A stretch of 9,060 nucleotides of DNA from a bacterium (GTDB lineage: Bacteria; Ratteibacteria; UBA8468; B48-G9; JAFGKM01), in assembly GCA_029548585.1 (NCBI GenBank), contig JAKPNC010000023.1:1-9060 (forward strand), written 5' to 3'. Shown here in pieces: positions 1 to 7,400 of this stretch (its first letter is position 1; each line of letters starts with the position of its first letter). The notes beneath the pieces are model-generated. The model did not search any database. It had not been told where the DNA came from and worked only from the letters and a program-made list of their open reading frames with translations. A program made the position numbers and the translations under genes.

Positions 1-85
1 GGGCTGTGTAGGCAAGAGAATGTCTGATGCTGACATACTTGATGACGTTGCTGTCGAGAAAATCCTTCAGCTTCTTTACAGGCAT
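1..85 (-). CDS. YbaK/EbsC-family aminoacyl-tRNA deacylase, N-terminal fragment (runs off left edge)
   Basis: Only the first 28 codons are inside the window. They read MPVKKLKDFLDSNVIKYVSI and continue RHSLAYTA. This matches what I know of the N-terminus of stand-alone YbaK/ProX-type proteins, which have a short helix (LKxFLDxxxIKY), a beta strand and then a xHSxAYTAQE segment. Family members hydrolyse mischarged aminoacyl-tRNAs (for example Cys- or Ala-tRNAPro) in the cytoplasm. The start ATG (complement of 83-85) is preceded on the minus strand by GGAGGAGGG three bases upstream, a very strong ribosome binding site, and by a promoter at 157-185. The catalytic domain lies outside the window, so the substrate cannot be predicted. 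The family call rests on a short stretch, but the residue pattern is distinctive. Confidence 0.72.
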   Translation of the reverse strand, partial: MPVKKLKDFLDSNVIKYVSIRHSLAYTA

Positions 86-156
86 AATCCCTCCTCCTAT
101 CTATGTAAAGATAGTAATGTTTTATAAGAGATTAACACCTCATCCGTCTTGAATAT

Positions 157-185
157 ATTATACCCCGGCACGTCATCTGTGTCAC
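157..185 (-). promoter_or_regulatory. Sigma70-type promoter for the YbaK-like gene
   Basis: On the minus strand GTGACA (complement of 180-185) is followed after exactly 17 bases by a perfect TATAAT (complement of 157-162). That is 5/6 and 6/6 matches to the housekeeping sigma factor consensus. The predicted transcript start near 150 gives a leader of about 65 nt before the ATG at 85. No riboswitch-like fold was recognised in that leader. Confidence 0.7.
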
Positions 186-729
186 CGGCCGGCCGTTCCG
201 GCCTTGCCATCATCTCTTTATTCTGCTAAAATTTAATGAAACAAAACGCTTCCTCGGGATAAAAGGGAAACCAATGAAGAAATTCTCAGGGGATTGTTCG
301 CAGCCGGGGTACTCCTCGTAATAGCTTCTCCGTAACCTGGAAGGGCATAAGGATACCTCCCGGCAGGCTTACCCGGGATATCGTCATCAGGAAGGAGAAC
401 TTCTCTTTCTGTTTCCCCTGGCAAAGTCTTTTTGCCATCATTATTTTAACAATCCTGTTCCACCTGTTAAAAAAAACGTCAAAATTTTCATCATTTTGTA
501 AGGATGGACTGATCCCGGGTTTAATAAGCTTGGTAAAAGTAAACATGGAAGTATGTTGGGGAGGCATAATGCCTGGAATATTTTAACGGTCCCACATGGA
601 TAAAATAAAAAAAGGAGATTGTAAGGCCTTTTGCCATAAGGGAAACGAAGTGACGGGTACAGGCAGGCCGGCCTTCATGACGTGATGCATCAGGAAGAGC
701 CGCCAGAAGAATGTGAGGGCGAAGGACAA

Positions 730-746
730 TTCCTTTCAGAAAGGAA
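730..746. repeat. Perfect 17-base odd palindrome TTCCTTTCAGAAAGGAA
   Basis: Eight-base arms (730-737 and 739-746) surround a single central A, too tight for an ordinary RNA hairpin but suitable as a dimeric protein-binding site. It lies 65 bases upstream of the -35 box at 811. A similar sequence, CAATTC-TTTCAGAAAGG (one C fewer), is found at 9012-9028 in the leader of the hpf-like gene. Function is unknown. Confidence 0.45.
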
Positions 747-810
747 CAAGGCTGAAAGTCAGGTTTTGCATGAGGGTGCATGTGCAGGTTCTCCAAAAGA
801 TGCTCAACAG

Positions 811-838
811 TTGACTTTAATTACGTTAAAGGTATAAA
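811..838 (+). promoter_or_regulatory. Sigma70-type promoter for the LRAT-like gene
   Basis: TTGACT (811-816) and TATAAA (833-838) are separated by 16 bases, each 5/6 to the housekeeping consensus. The predicted start point near 845 leaves a short leader of about 25 nt carrying the AGAGGGG ribosome binding site in front of the ATG at 871. Confidence 0.6.
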
Positions 839-870
839 AAAAGAACGGGTTCAAACCTGATAGAGGGGAC

Positions 871-1365
871 ATGAGAAAGAAAATAATGGATTATTCAGAA
901 CTTCGGATAAAGAAGGGAAGCATAATAAAGAGGAAGATCTGGTATACGGTTTTCTTTTACCACATGGGCATATACGTTGGGGACGGGGATGTCGTGGAAT
1001 TTGACAGGAGGCGCAGGGGGCGGGACAGCTCGGTCCGGAAGATTTCCCTGGAGGAATTCGGCCGTTGCAAGCCTGTATTCGTCCACGCAGAGCCCAGAGA
1101 CGACCGTCATGCCGAAGAGATTGTCGAAGCCGCCAACCTGCTCCTGAAACACAACGGCCTTCCCGGCAGGTACCTTCTGTTCAATAATTGCGAAGATTTC
1201 GTGGTAAAGATCTACGGAAGGAAGTACGTGCCTTTTGCCCAGAGAAACTACGTCATTATACTCCTACTGCTGGTTTTTAACGCAGGCATCCTGCCTGCAT
1301 TAGCCATATTCACCCTTCTTATAAGGGCGGCAAAGTTCCTCAAAAGAAGGCGAAGGGAGTGTTGA
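871..1365 (+). CDS. LRAT/NlpC-P60-like thiol hydrolase or acyltransferase with C-terminal membrane anchor
   Basis: This 164-aa protein has the hallmarks of the LRAT domain, a circularly permuted NlpC/P60 papain-like fold. A FFYHMGIYVGDGDVVEF block at residues 28-44 carries the first active-site His (H31), and NNCEDFV at 105-111 carries the presumed nucleophile Cys107. Animal relatives (LRAT, PLAAT/H-rev107) transfer or hydrolyse acyl chains of lipids; bacterial ones are mostly uncharacterised. The second conserved His (YVVHL in PLAAT) is Glu43 here. Residues 127-152 form one hydrophobic membrane segment, followed by a basic tail (KFLKRRRREC), so the catalytic domain probably faces the cytoplasm by the positive-inside rule. 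No signal peptide is seen. The start at 871 has AGAGGGG directly upstream; Met6 is a less likely alternative. The gene leads a plus-strand group with two lipoprotein genes. The domain is convincing; the substrate is unknown. Confidence 0.78.
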   Translation: MRKKIMDYSELRIKKGSIIKRKIWYTVFFYHMGIYVGDGDVVEFDRRRRGRDSSVRKISLEEFGRCKPVFVHAEPRDDRHAEEIVEAANLLLKHNGLPGRYLLFNNCEDFVVKIYGRKYVPFAQRNYVIILLLLVFNAGILPALAIFTLLIRAAKFLKRRRREC

Positions 1366-1391
1366 TACGACACCCCTGGTAATCTTCCCTG

Positions 1392-1420
1392 TTGGATTAT
1401 GAAGGAATTTATGGTTAAAT
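1392..1420 (+). promoter_or_regulatory. Weak candidate promoter for the lipoprotein gene
   Basis: TTGGAT (1392-1397) and TTAAAT (1415-1420) are 17 bases apart in the 125-base gap after the LRAT-like gene. The matches are only 3/6 and 4/6, so the lipoprotein gene may equally be read from the promoter at 811-838. Confidence 0.28.
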
Positions 1421-1490
1421 ATATGTGAGGACTCAGGGAGAATAACGGCCTGTGTTTTCAAGACAGACGGTTTTTTGCCAAAGGAAAAAA

Positions 1491-1964
1491 ATGAAAAAGA
1501 GAAATGGCCTGCTGCTTTTGCTTCTGCTTTTTATTTTTACACCCCTCTTCTTCGGGGGCTGCGGGATGAAGGAGAAGAAAAAGGAAGCCGAACCTTACGT
1601 GTATACGGGGCCTGTGGATTTGTGGATTCACGTGATTCTCGACAGGATGTACGTGAAAAGCATGTCGGAGGACGATCCCGTATGGAAGATTCTAATGGGC
1701 CCGTTTGGAAGCACCCGGGTATATATCACCGGTTCAACGTCTGTTCCCGTGAACGAAACGGTCACCACCACATTCAAGAGGGAGATAAACTGGGGATCCA
1801 ATTCTTTTCACGTCCAGTCCCATACCTGTTCCGAGATAAACTTCATGATACAGGTAGAAGGCAAAAGGACAGGCACAAAGGAGATAGGCAAGGTTACTGT
1901 GGGAAACAATCCCAGGCAGACCATAGTAATAGAATTCAACGAATCCGGTTCATCTATCAGGTAG
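1491..1964 (+). CDS. Secreted lipoprotein of unknown function
   Basis: From the ATG at 1491 the protein has 157 residues. It starts with a lipoprotein signal peptide: MKKRN, a leucine-rich core at residues 7-21, and a lipobox FGGC with Cys24 as the lipidated residue. A charged linker follows (MKEKKKEAEP, 26-35), then a region of about 115 residues rich in alternating hydrophobic and polar residues (VDLWIHVIL, TRVYITGS, EINFMIQVEG, QTIVIEF), which suggests a beta-sandwich. I do not recognise the family; a C2-like fold is only a guess. The frame is open back to a GTG at 1452, but that start would put 13 non-signal residues ahead of the signal peptide and has no ribosome binding site, whereas AAGGA at 1481-1485 sits five bases before 1491. 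It lies 41 bases upstream of the entericidin-like gene, so the two are probably co-transcribed. Confidence 0.75.
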   Translation: MKKRNGLLLLLLLFIFTPLFFGGCGMKEKKKEAEPYVYTGPVDLWIHVILDRMYVKSMSEDDPVWKILMGPFGSTRVYITGSTSVPVNETVTTTFKREINWGSNSFHVQSHTCSEINFMIQVEGKRTGTKEIGKVTVGNNPRQTIVIEFNESGSSIR

Positions 1965-2005
1965 TCGCCTATGTACCTGGTTGAACGGGATATGCGGGAG
2001 GCACA

Positions 2006-2134
2006 ATGAAAAAAGCTCTTCTTTCAGGATTGATTATATCGGTTCTCATCCTTCTTGCAGGATGCAACACCATGCGCGGCGTAGGGCAGGACTTAGAAAA
2101 CGCTGGCGAGGCCATACAGAAATCCACCAAGTGA
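2006..2134 (+). CDS. Entericidin A/B-like small lipopeptide
   Basis: This 42-codon gene encodes MKKALLSGLIISVLILLAGC followed by NTMRGVGQDLENAGEAIQKSTK. The lipobox LAGC gives a lipidated Cys20. The mature 23-residue peptide carries the NTxRGVGxDxxxxGxAI signature of the EcnA/EcnB family, whose E. coli members are an antidote/toxin pair of membrane lipopeptides linked to stationary-phase lysis; many other bacteria carry a single copy whose role is unproven. GGGAGG lies four bases before the ATG. Only one copy is present, so there is no visible toxin-antidote partner here. It follows a larger lipoprotein gene and a membrane-anchored lipid-type enzyme on the same strand, an envelope-related setting. 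Confidence 0.85.
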   Translation: MKKALLSGLIISVLILLAGCNTMRGVGQDLENAGEAIQKSTK

Positions 2135-2171
2135 AGAACGCCCTTTAAGTAATCCTTGCGTGTTTTTCATC

Positions 2172-2187
2172 AAAAGCCCTTATGGGC
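2172..2187 (-). terminator. Weak candidate terminator of the ceramidase-like gene
   Basis: On the minus strand GCCC-ATAA-GGGC followed by TTTT lies about 50 bases past the stop codon of the 2239-3708 gene. The stem is only four base pairs, so termination would be inefficient unless aided. It lies between two convergent genes, where a terminator is expected. Confidence 0.3.
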
Positions 2188-2238
2188 AATAGCGGGTACA
2201 ACCGGTGTTGACATCTTTTCCTCTTTTTTGAAACCGGC

Positions 2239-3708
2239 CTAAAGTTCTTCCGGGGTTGCCGTCCACCAGGGTTTTCCCTCCTCCTTTTTTACGATTGGCT
2301 TTTCCTTTTCGGGACTAAACGAGCCTGCCATCCCGGAGAGTTTTTCCCTTACCTTATTTTCAGCCGTCTTTTCCAGGTAGCTTCCGAACTTGAATTGTCC
2401 CTCGTAACCTCCACCGGAAGGTCCAAAAACGTCTTCCGTCGGCAGGTATCCGAGCCACCCGTTGGTAAGTTCCGCCACCATGGTAAAAGGGAAATGCGAA
2501 GAAGCCTTTATGGCAAGGCCTGTGGATGCGAAAACCTCTGTCGGGGCGGTGCATATGAGAAGGTTGCCGACCTGGAGAACATTAAGCTCGCACTCTATGT
2601 CGGGATTAAGCTCGGACTCCTTTTTGATCAGAAGGGTTCCCAGCGCCCAGAACCTCTCGTACGAGTCGTCGGGGGGAGTATTGGCCAGCTTGACGGATTT
2701 TTCGTAATTTTTCCTGCCGGGCTTCCTGTAACCTAGAATAAGTTTTTCCGTCATGAATTCTATCCTGCTATATTCTTCCGCATCCCCGTTGGTCATTGCA
2801 TCTATGGCTGCGAATCCCACCCTCTGCCCGAGGATTTTCGGCCATTTGCCGCCGGCCCTTAAGGGACCTTTGTCATCAAGGTTGTTTATTTGTGTCACGT
2901 CTCCGCAGCAACCGTTTATAAATACTGTGACGGTATCTTTTCCTGTCATCTTCCTGACGGTCTCCCTCATGAAGTATGGCCAGTCTGCAGAGAAACTGTT
3001 GCTGAATTCCGTCGTTCCATGGCACCCGTAATTGACTATTGATCCCAGTACCTTCCCGTCACGGTTGACAGCCGCCGATACGATGACCTCGTCGTCGCAG
3101 GGTCCCGCAAAACCTTCTATGTCGGGGTTGCCTGCCCCTGCGTGTGTGACGGTGCAGCCGTTCTTCATCCTCTGCCGCCGGTTGTATCCTACGTCCCTAG
3201 CAACAGAACGGCCGTTTATAAGCCTTACCTCTTCCATCTTTCCGTTCGCTGCGGCCACGGCTTCAGATATCCTTTTACTCAGTGAATAGTAGTATGCTTC
3301 GTTCAGTTTCCTGTCGCCTCTCTTTTCAGGGGGGCATATCATCCGGTTTGCATCAAGTCCCAGCTTCCTTATCTCCGGGGAAATCTCTTCAATGCGGGCG
3401 AATGTCTCTTCGCTGCCTCCGTAAGCCCTGATGGCGGGCCCGCCCTTGTGGGTGTGGGATGCGCAGCAGAGGAGGAGGTCGAGGCCTATCTCCTTTTTAA
3501 GGGATTCGAATGCTGCCGAGAACGCCTCCCGGGTTATGACTGCCGTGTCAATGCCTGCTATGGCAACCTTTTTCTTCCCATTGTCCAGGACGCATGCTGT
3601 CACGGAAAGGGGAGTCAGCGCGTTAAACGCTGCGTCTTCTGTAAAGGTTGATATGGAGGTGCCCGGTGGGGGCGTGATATCAACTTCTGCAAATCCTGCC
3701 TTGATCAT
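2239..3708 (-). CDS. Neutral/alkaline ceramidase-like protein (PF04734-type), leaderless
   Basis: The 489-aa protein starts AGFAEVDITPPPGT (residues 4-17), the usual opening of the bacterial ceramidase-like superfamily. Zinc-site motifs appear in order: SHTHKGGP (84-91; His85, His87), NYGCHGTT (226-233; His230), APTEVF (388-393; Glu391) and GGGYEG (432-437; Tyr435). These parallel the two His, Glu and Tyr ligands of Pseudomonas ceramidase. The nucleophile motif GDVS of true ceramidases reads GDVT here (NGCCGDVTQIN, 265-275), so Thr272 replaces Ser. It is shorter than secreted ceramidases (about 650 aa) and lacks both a signal peptide and the C-terminal immunoglobulin-like domain, so it is probably cytoplasmic. 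An amidase or esterase role on an unknown substrate is likely; ceramide hydrolysis is doubtful. The start is fixed by AAGGAGG six bases upstream. It lies 322 bases downstream of the small secreted protein gene. Confidence 0.8.
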   Translation of the reverse strand: MIKAGFAEVDITPPPGTSISTFTEDAAFNALTPLSVTACVLDNGKKKVAIAGIDTAVITREAFSAAFESLKKEIGLDLLLCCASHTHKGGPAIRAYGGSEETFARIEEISPEIRKLGLDANRMICPPEKRGDRKLNEAYYYSLSKRISEAVAAANGKMEEVRLINGRSVARDVGYNRRQRMKNGCTVTHAGAGNPDIEGFAGPCDDEVIVSAAVNRDGKVLGSIVNYGCHGTTEFSNSFSADWPYFMRETVRKMTGKDTVTVFINGCCGDVTQINNLDDKGPLRAGGKWPKILGQRVGFAAIDAMTNGDAEEYSRIEFMTEKLILGYRKPGRKNYEKSVKLANTPPDDSYERFWALGTLLIKKESELNPDIECELNVLQVGNLLICTAPTEVFASTGLAIKASSHFPFTMVAELTNGWLGYLPTEDVFGPSGGGYEGQFKFGSYLEKTAENKVREKLSGMAGSFSPEKEKPIVKKEEGKPWWTATPEEL

Positions 3709-4030
3709 GGTAATCCTCCTTTAAGTAACATCTCTCATAGTCCATGCAAAAAGTGAAATCGCCTGTTTGGCGGTTTTAATCATATGCCTGTCAAAAAAAA
3801 GAGATTTCCGTGCATTTTCTGATTTCCCCGCCCTTGCTGACCTGTAAGCCGAAGCTTTCCTTTATTAAGGCTTTAGAGGGAATATCCCGGCATATGTGAA
3901 AAGCCGCGTATTACTCTCACCCGTTCCGTTCAAGCTGAATACGTATCCCTGCTTAAAGGCTCATAAGCAGGGACGGCCGCGTTTTTCCGCAAAATTTCAA
4001 AGTGAAAAATATTCAGGAGGCCTTTTGCTC
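3709..4030. other. Intergenic region carrying hairpins but no gene
   Basis: No reading frame with a ribosome binding site or protein-like content is seen. The region holds the ribosome binding site of the ceramidase-like gene at its left end, a small CGCC-TGTTT-GGCG hairpin (3760-3772), a perfect TTGACA on the minus strand (complement of 3789-3794) without a -10 box at the right distance, and a strong 10-bp hairpin at 3946-3973. It probably contains the end of the upstream transcript and possibly an internal promoter. Confidence 0.5.
3946..3973. terminator. Perfect 10-bp hairpin, possible transcription end or RNA-stabilising element
   Basis: TCCCTGCTTA (3946-3955) and TAAGCAGGGA (3964-3973) are exact inverse complements around an 8-base loop. 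It lies about 58 bases past the stop of the 4031-4333 gene, so it would form in that gene's 3' untranslated RNA. No run of T follows on the minus strand. On the plus strand GTTTTT follows after seven bases, but no plus-strand gene ends here. It is therefore not a textbook intrinsic terminator; an mRNA 3'-end stabiliser or protein-binding site is equally possible. Confidence 0.45.
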
Positions 4031-4333
4031 CTACTTATTCTGCATGAAATCTTTTTTCGCCTTCTCCGCCAGTTTTCTCAGGTACTCTATATCCTTTTTT
4101 GCCTGAGCCGGCTCGTTTATTTCTTCCCAGTAGTAAATGGGTATCTGCCTTGTTCTTCCGCCGGTTTTGTCAGTGAAAAGCATCTGGGTATATCTCCACG
4201 TTTTTCCGTTGCTGGTGTCAATCTTAAATAACCTCTCGCCGGATACCACCAGCTGGAATCTTCCCGCTTCCCCGAACGCCATTCCTCCCATCATGAGAAG
4301 ACATACTAAACAGACCAGTATATTCCTTTTCAT
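4031..4333 (-). CDS. Small secreted protein of unknown function
   Basis: This 100-aa protein begins with a signal peptide (MKRN, hydrophobic core at residues 5-19, likely cleavage after AFG at 21). The mature part holds GRFQLVVSGERLFKIDTSNG followed by KTWRY, a pattern I associate with short bacterial proteins bearing a 'xFxIDTxTGxTWRY' beta-hairpin module, then a helical lysine-rich tail (KKDIEYLRKLAEKAKKDFMQ, about 79-98). No catalytic residues are evident. The start is supported by AAGGAGG six bases upstream. It follows the stop of the 1390-aa protein gene by 107 bases on the same strand, so it may be exported alongside that protein. A perfect 10-bp hairpin lies beyond its 3' end. Function cannot be assigned. 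Confidence 0.75.
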   Translation of the reverse strand: MKRNILVCLVCLLMMGGMAFGEAGRFQLVVSGERLFKIDTSNGKTWRYTQMLFTDKTGGRTRQIPIYYWEEINEPAQAKKDIEYLRKLAEKAKKDFMQNK

Positions 4334-4440
4334 TCGGCCTCCTTCAGGTTTACCGTTTCACTTTATCATGCCGGATCCTATTTCAGAGCCGACTGCCGAG
4401 GCGTTTCCCGGCGGTAAAACCCCTGGCGTTTTCTCAATCC

Positions 4441-7400
4441 TTACTTCACATTTTTCTTTTCAAACTTTATGAAGCCCGCATTTTCCACTCTCCATATAGA
4501 ATCTCCCGTTGCAACCCACGCAAACCATCCGGGTCTTTTGCCTATTCCGATATTGAAAGAGAGCTTGCCGGCTTCAGCCGGATCTATTCCAAGGTTATCG
4601 AAGGGTATCATGATCTCTGAGACCCAGCTGAATGTGGACGGATCAATCACTGTTGATTGGTATTTTATCGAGGACTGGAGCTTTACCAGCATGGCATAGG
4701 GCATGCCGAAATTGTTCCTTACCTCATATTTCCCGTTGGATAAGAACCAGAGTATGTAGAGCGGCCCCGTTACCATGTCCTCTCTCCACCAGCTTTTGGT
4801 TGAAGGTCCTGTCTGGCCTTCGAAGACTATTTCAACGACAGGTCCGTATTTATCCTTATCTTTAAGGCTTGCAGACATCCCTTCTTTCCACGGGTCTGGC
4901 TCGTGTGACATCGCAATATAAATGTACTTATCATCATAAACCATCCATGCCCGGCTGGCGGGGCCTTTTTTATCTTCCCCGGTGTAGTACTGTTTTATTG
5001 TCATTGCGTCTTTTTCGCTTAGTCCCATCCATTCTTCAGGATCAAGCCTGCCGTCTATCACTATGGGCTTTTCCTTTCTCCTGATCGTGTACTCGAGAGG
5101 CTTGCTGACTCTTTTAACGGGAGCCAGGTTTGAAGTAGCCGCGTAAGATTTCTGCCAGTCGGTCTTGTAGTACTTGACCGGCTCCCTGCTTATGGGCCAG
5201 CTTGACCTTGTTTCGTCCCTGTAAACCCCTATATTCTTCATATCAAGCGGCTCGAATCCCGTAAGTCCGTAAACCGGATCCCCGTCAGGTAAGGAGAAGT
5301 CCATCCTGCTCTCATCTGCAAAGAGTATTTCCTCGCTGTCCATGTTGTTTGAATCAAGGGTGTACCGGCCCGTGCCCCTTGAATAAGATATGAACTTGCC
5401 TCCCTTATTGATGTTTCGCTCGATCACGCTTCCCCTTTTTTTCGACCAGTCCGTAACCTGCTCCGCCATCAGTCCTGTCAGTTGGGGATACCTGTGGCTC
5501 CAGGGCGGCTGCTTGTAATTTACGCTTCTCATGATATTTGCCCAATTGGAGATAGACGAGTAATTGGGTTCCTCGTCGGGATCGGCGTTCTTCTGGAAAA
5601 GAGATGTCCTGTCTCCCTGGGCTATGCTCACCATCCCGGCGTCCACGAAAATGTTATTCTCTATCCTGTTGCCGGGGTGCGTGCTCGAGATGCCCGCCGG
5701 GAAACGGTAAAAGAAGTTTTTTTCCATCACTATTCCGGCGTTAACCGCGTCAAGGTGTATGGCATTGAGTCCCTGCGTAAGGTTCGGGGACGAATGGTAG
5801 CTTATGTGGTGGAAAAAATTATTCCTTATGATGTTTCCCCTGTTCATAAGAGACCACGATTCCCCGTAGACGTACATACAGCCTATCTCCCTTCCCTCGT
5901 AGGGGGAATCGTACAATTCGTTGAACTCAATGATGTTATCGTTTGCGTTGAAATGTATCGCCTGCATGGGAGAGCCGCTTATCACGTTCCTTGATATTCT
6001 CTGGCCTATCCCGTCGACCTTGACCGCGTGCCTGTATCCGCCGTCAAACCTGTTAAAATCGTGTATGTGGTTATTCTCGACCTTATGGCATGCGGGGATA
6101 AGCTTTTTCCTGTCGCCTCCTGAAAGAGATACTCCTCCCTCTCCCATTCCGTACATGTCGCATCCTGCAACCTCATGGTTCCAGCCGTTTTCTATGATTA
6201 TAGCCGACTGCCCTGTATTCCTTATCAGGCATCCTGCAACCAGGTTATTTGTTCCACCCTCCATCTCTATCCCGTTTCGCCTTCCGGCTTCTATGGTCAA
6301 TCCGAATATTACGATATTAGATGCGTTCTTCATTCTTATAACCGGCATATCGAGGGTGGATACCAGCGTTTCACCTTTCGCTATATCGCCCGGCGGGTAG
6401 AAGTAAAGGCGCCCGGTATCCCTGTCGGCATACCATTCCCCCGGGGCGTCAAGCTCCATGAGGATGTTGTATGCGTAAAAAGGGGCCTTGTCCAGTATTG
6501 GCACCGCATAAAGCGGATATTTCTCCCACCACCTTATGTCAGGGAGAACTTTTATGGAACGGTTCTTCGGGTCTATGCCTGCAACCTTAACGTGATCCTT
6601 GGAATATTCGAAGTACCAGTACCCGTGAAGCCATATCTCCTTTTCTTCAAGCCAGCGCTGGGGTCTGTCTCCGGGGTAACAGAAGGTTCCCTTCTGGTAA
6701 TTGGCCTTTCTGTGTTGATCAAAACCGTCCGCCTTGGGGAAGCCTGCCACCCTCTCGTACCCCTGGTTGGGCCAGCGGGCAAGCTGCATGGCTTTTCCTT
6801 CATAGAAGAGTTCCATGGCCGCAGGGTTAGGTTCTCCATTGTAGCAGTACCCTCCCCTGTTAAGAAGCGTACCGTAATCTGTGATGCCCGATTCCTTCAG
6901 GTCGGCAAACCATACCTTCCCCTTTGCCTCAGCGGGAAGCTTTTTAAGCTCGGAGGAGTCCGTAAGAGGCCTGAATCCGCTCACCTGCCGGCCTCCTATC
7001 AGACGTGCAGTTTCTCCCGGATAGCTCCTGTAGACGACAGGCGAACCGGGTCCCCCGGAGTCTTCGCTGTCAAGAGAGAGCCCTTCCGAAAAGAAGTATT
7101 TGCCTCCCCTCAGGTAAACCGTCAAACCTTCCCCCGGCATTCCTGCCTCTTTTATCTTCCTTACCTCCAGCCTTGCCCTTTCAACCGTGCGGAAAGGACG
7201 TTCCTTGGTACCCGGATCCCCGTCATTGCCCGTGACCGACACGTATACGGCCTGCCGGGGCTTATTTATCCTTTCCTTTCTTTCGTCCCGGGGATTCTTC
7301 AATTCCTTTCCGTCTTCATAGCCGTCTATGGATGTTAGCCTGTCTCTCAGGTCCAGCCTGTACCCGTCGTGCGGGTTTGACGAAGATTCCTCCTCGACCA

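Larger units (their letters stand above)
86..870. other. Intergenic region with no supportable gene
   Basis: These 785 bases separate the divergent YbaK-like and LRAT-like genes. The two outward promoters (157-185 minus, 811-838 plus) occupy its ends. The interior holds three minus-strand reading frames of 63-93 codons and two short plus-strand frames (596-685, 29 codons; 685-837, 50 codons). None has a ribosome binding site, a recognisable family or protein-like composition. Small palindromes are visible: GGCCG-TTC-CGGCC at 191-203, AGGCCGGCCT at 665-674, and a 17-base odd palindrome at 730-746. It may be a decayed gene region or hold an unrecognised RNA. Confidence 0.6.

Noticed and set aside
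286..567. Minus-strand frame of 93 codons
   Set aside because: No ribosome binding site, no known motif and no homolog that I recognise; the start lies in an unremarkable sequence.
521..796. Minus-strand frame of 91 codons
   Set aside because: Histidine/proline-rich composition, no ribosome binding site, and it overlaps other short frames, so it is probably chance.
596..837. Two short plus-strand frames (596-685, 29 codons; 685-837, 50 codons) overlapping at a TGATG junction
   Set aside because: The stop-start overlap looks like translational coupling, but neither has a ribosome binding site or familiar sequence, and the second runs through the promoter of the LRAT-like gene.
844..862. tRNA T-loop-like sequence GGGTTCAAACCTG
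   Set aside because: The flanking bases do not form a T-arm stem and no acceptor, D or anticodon arms are found around it.
1475..1984. Plus-strand frame of 169 codons overlapping the lipoprotein gene
   Set aside because: The overlapping frame from 1491 has a clean lipoprotein signal and ribosome binding site; this frame is highly charged and not protein-like.
3789..3794. Perfect TTGACA on the minus strand upstream of the ceramidase-like gene
   Set aside because: No -10-like hexamer occurs 15-19 bases downstream; TATGAT is only four bases away, so a standard promoter cannot be claimed.
6175..7338. Open frame of 387 codons on the plus strand
   Set aside because: It lies wholly antisense to the 1390-aa gene, which has clear domains, a signal peptide and a ribosome binding site. 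The antisense translation has no recognisable domain.
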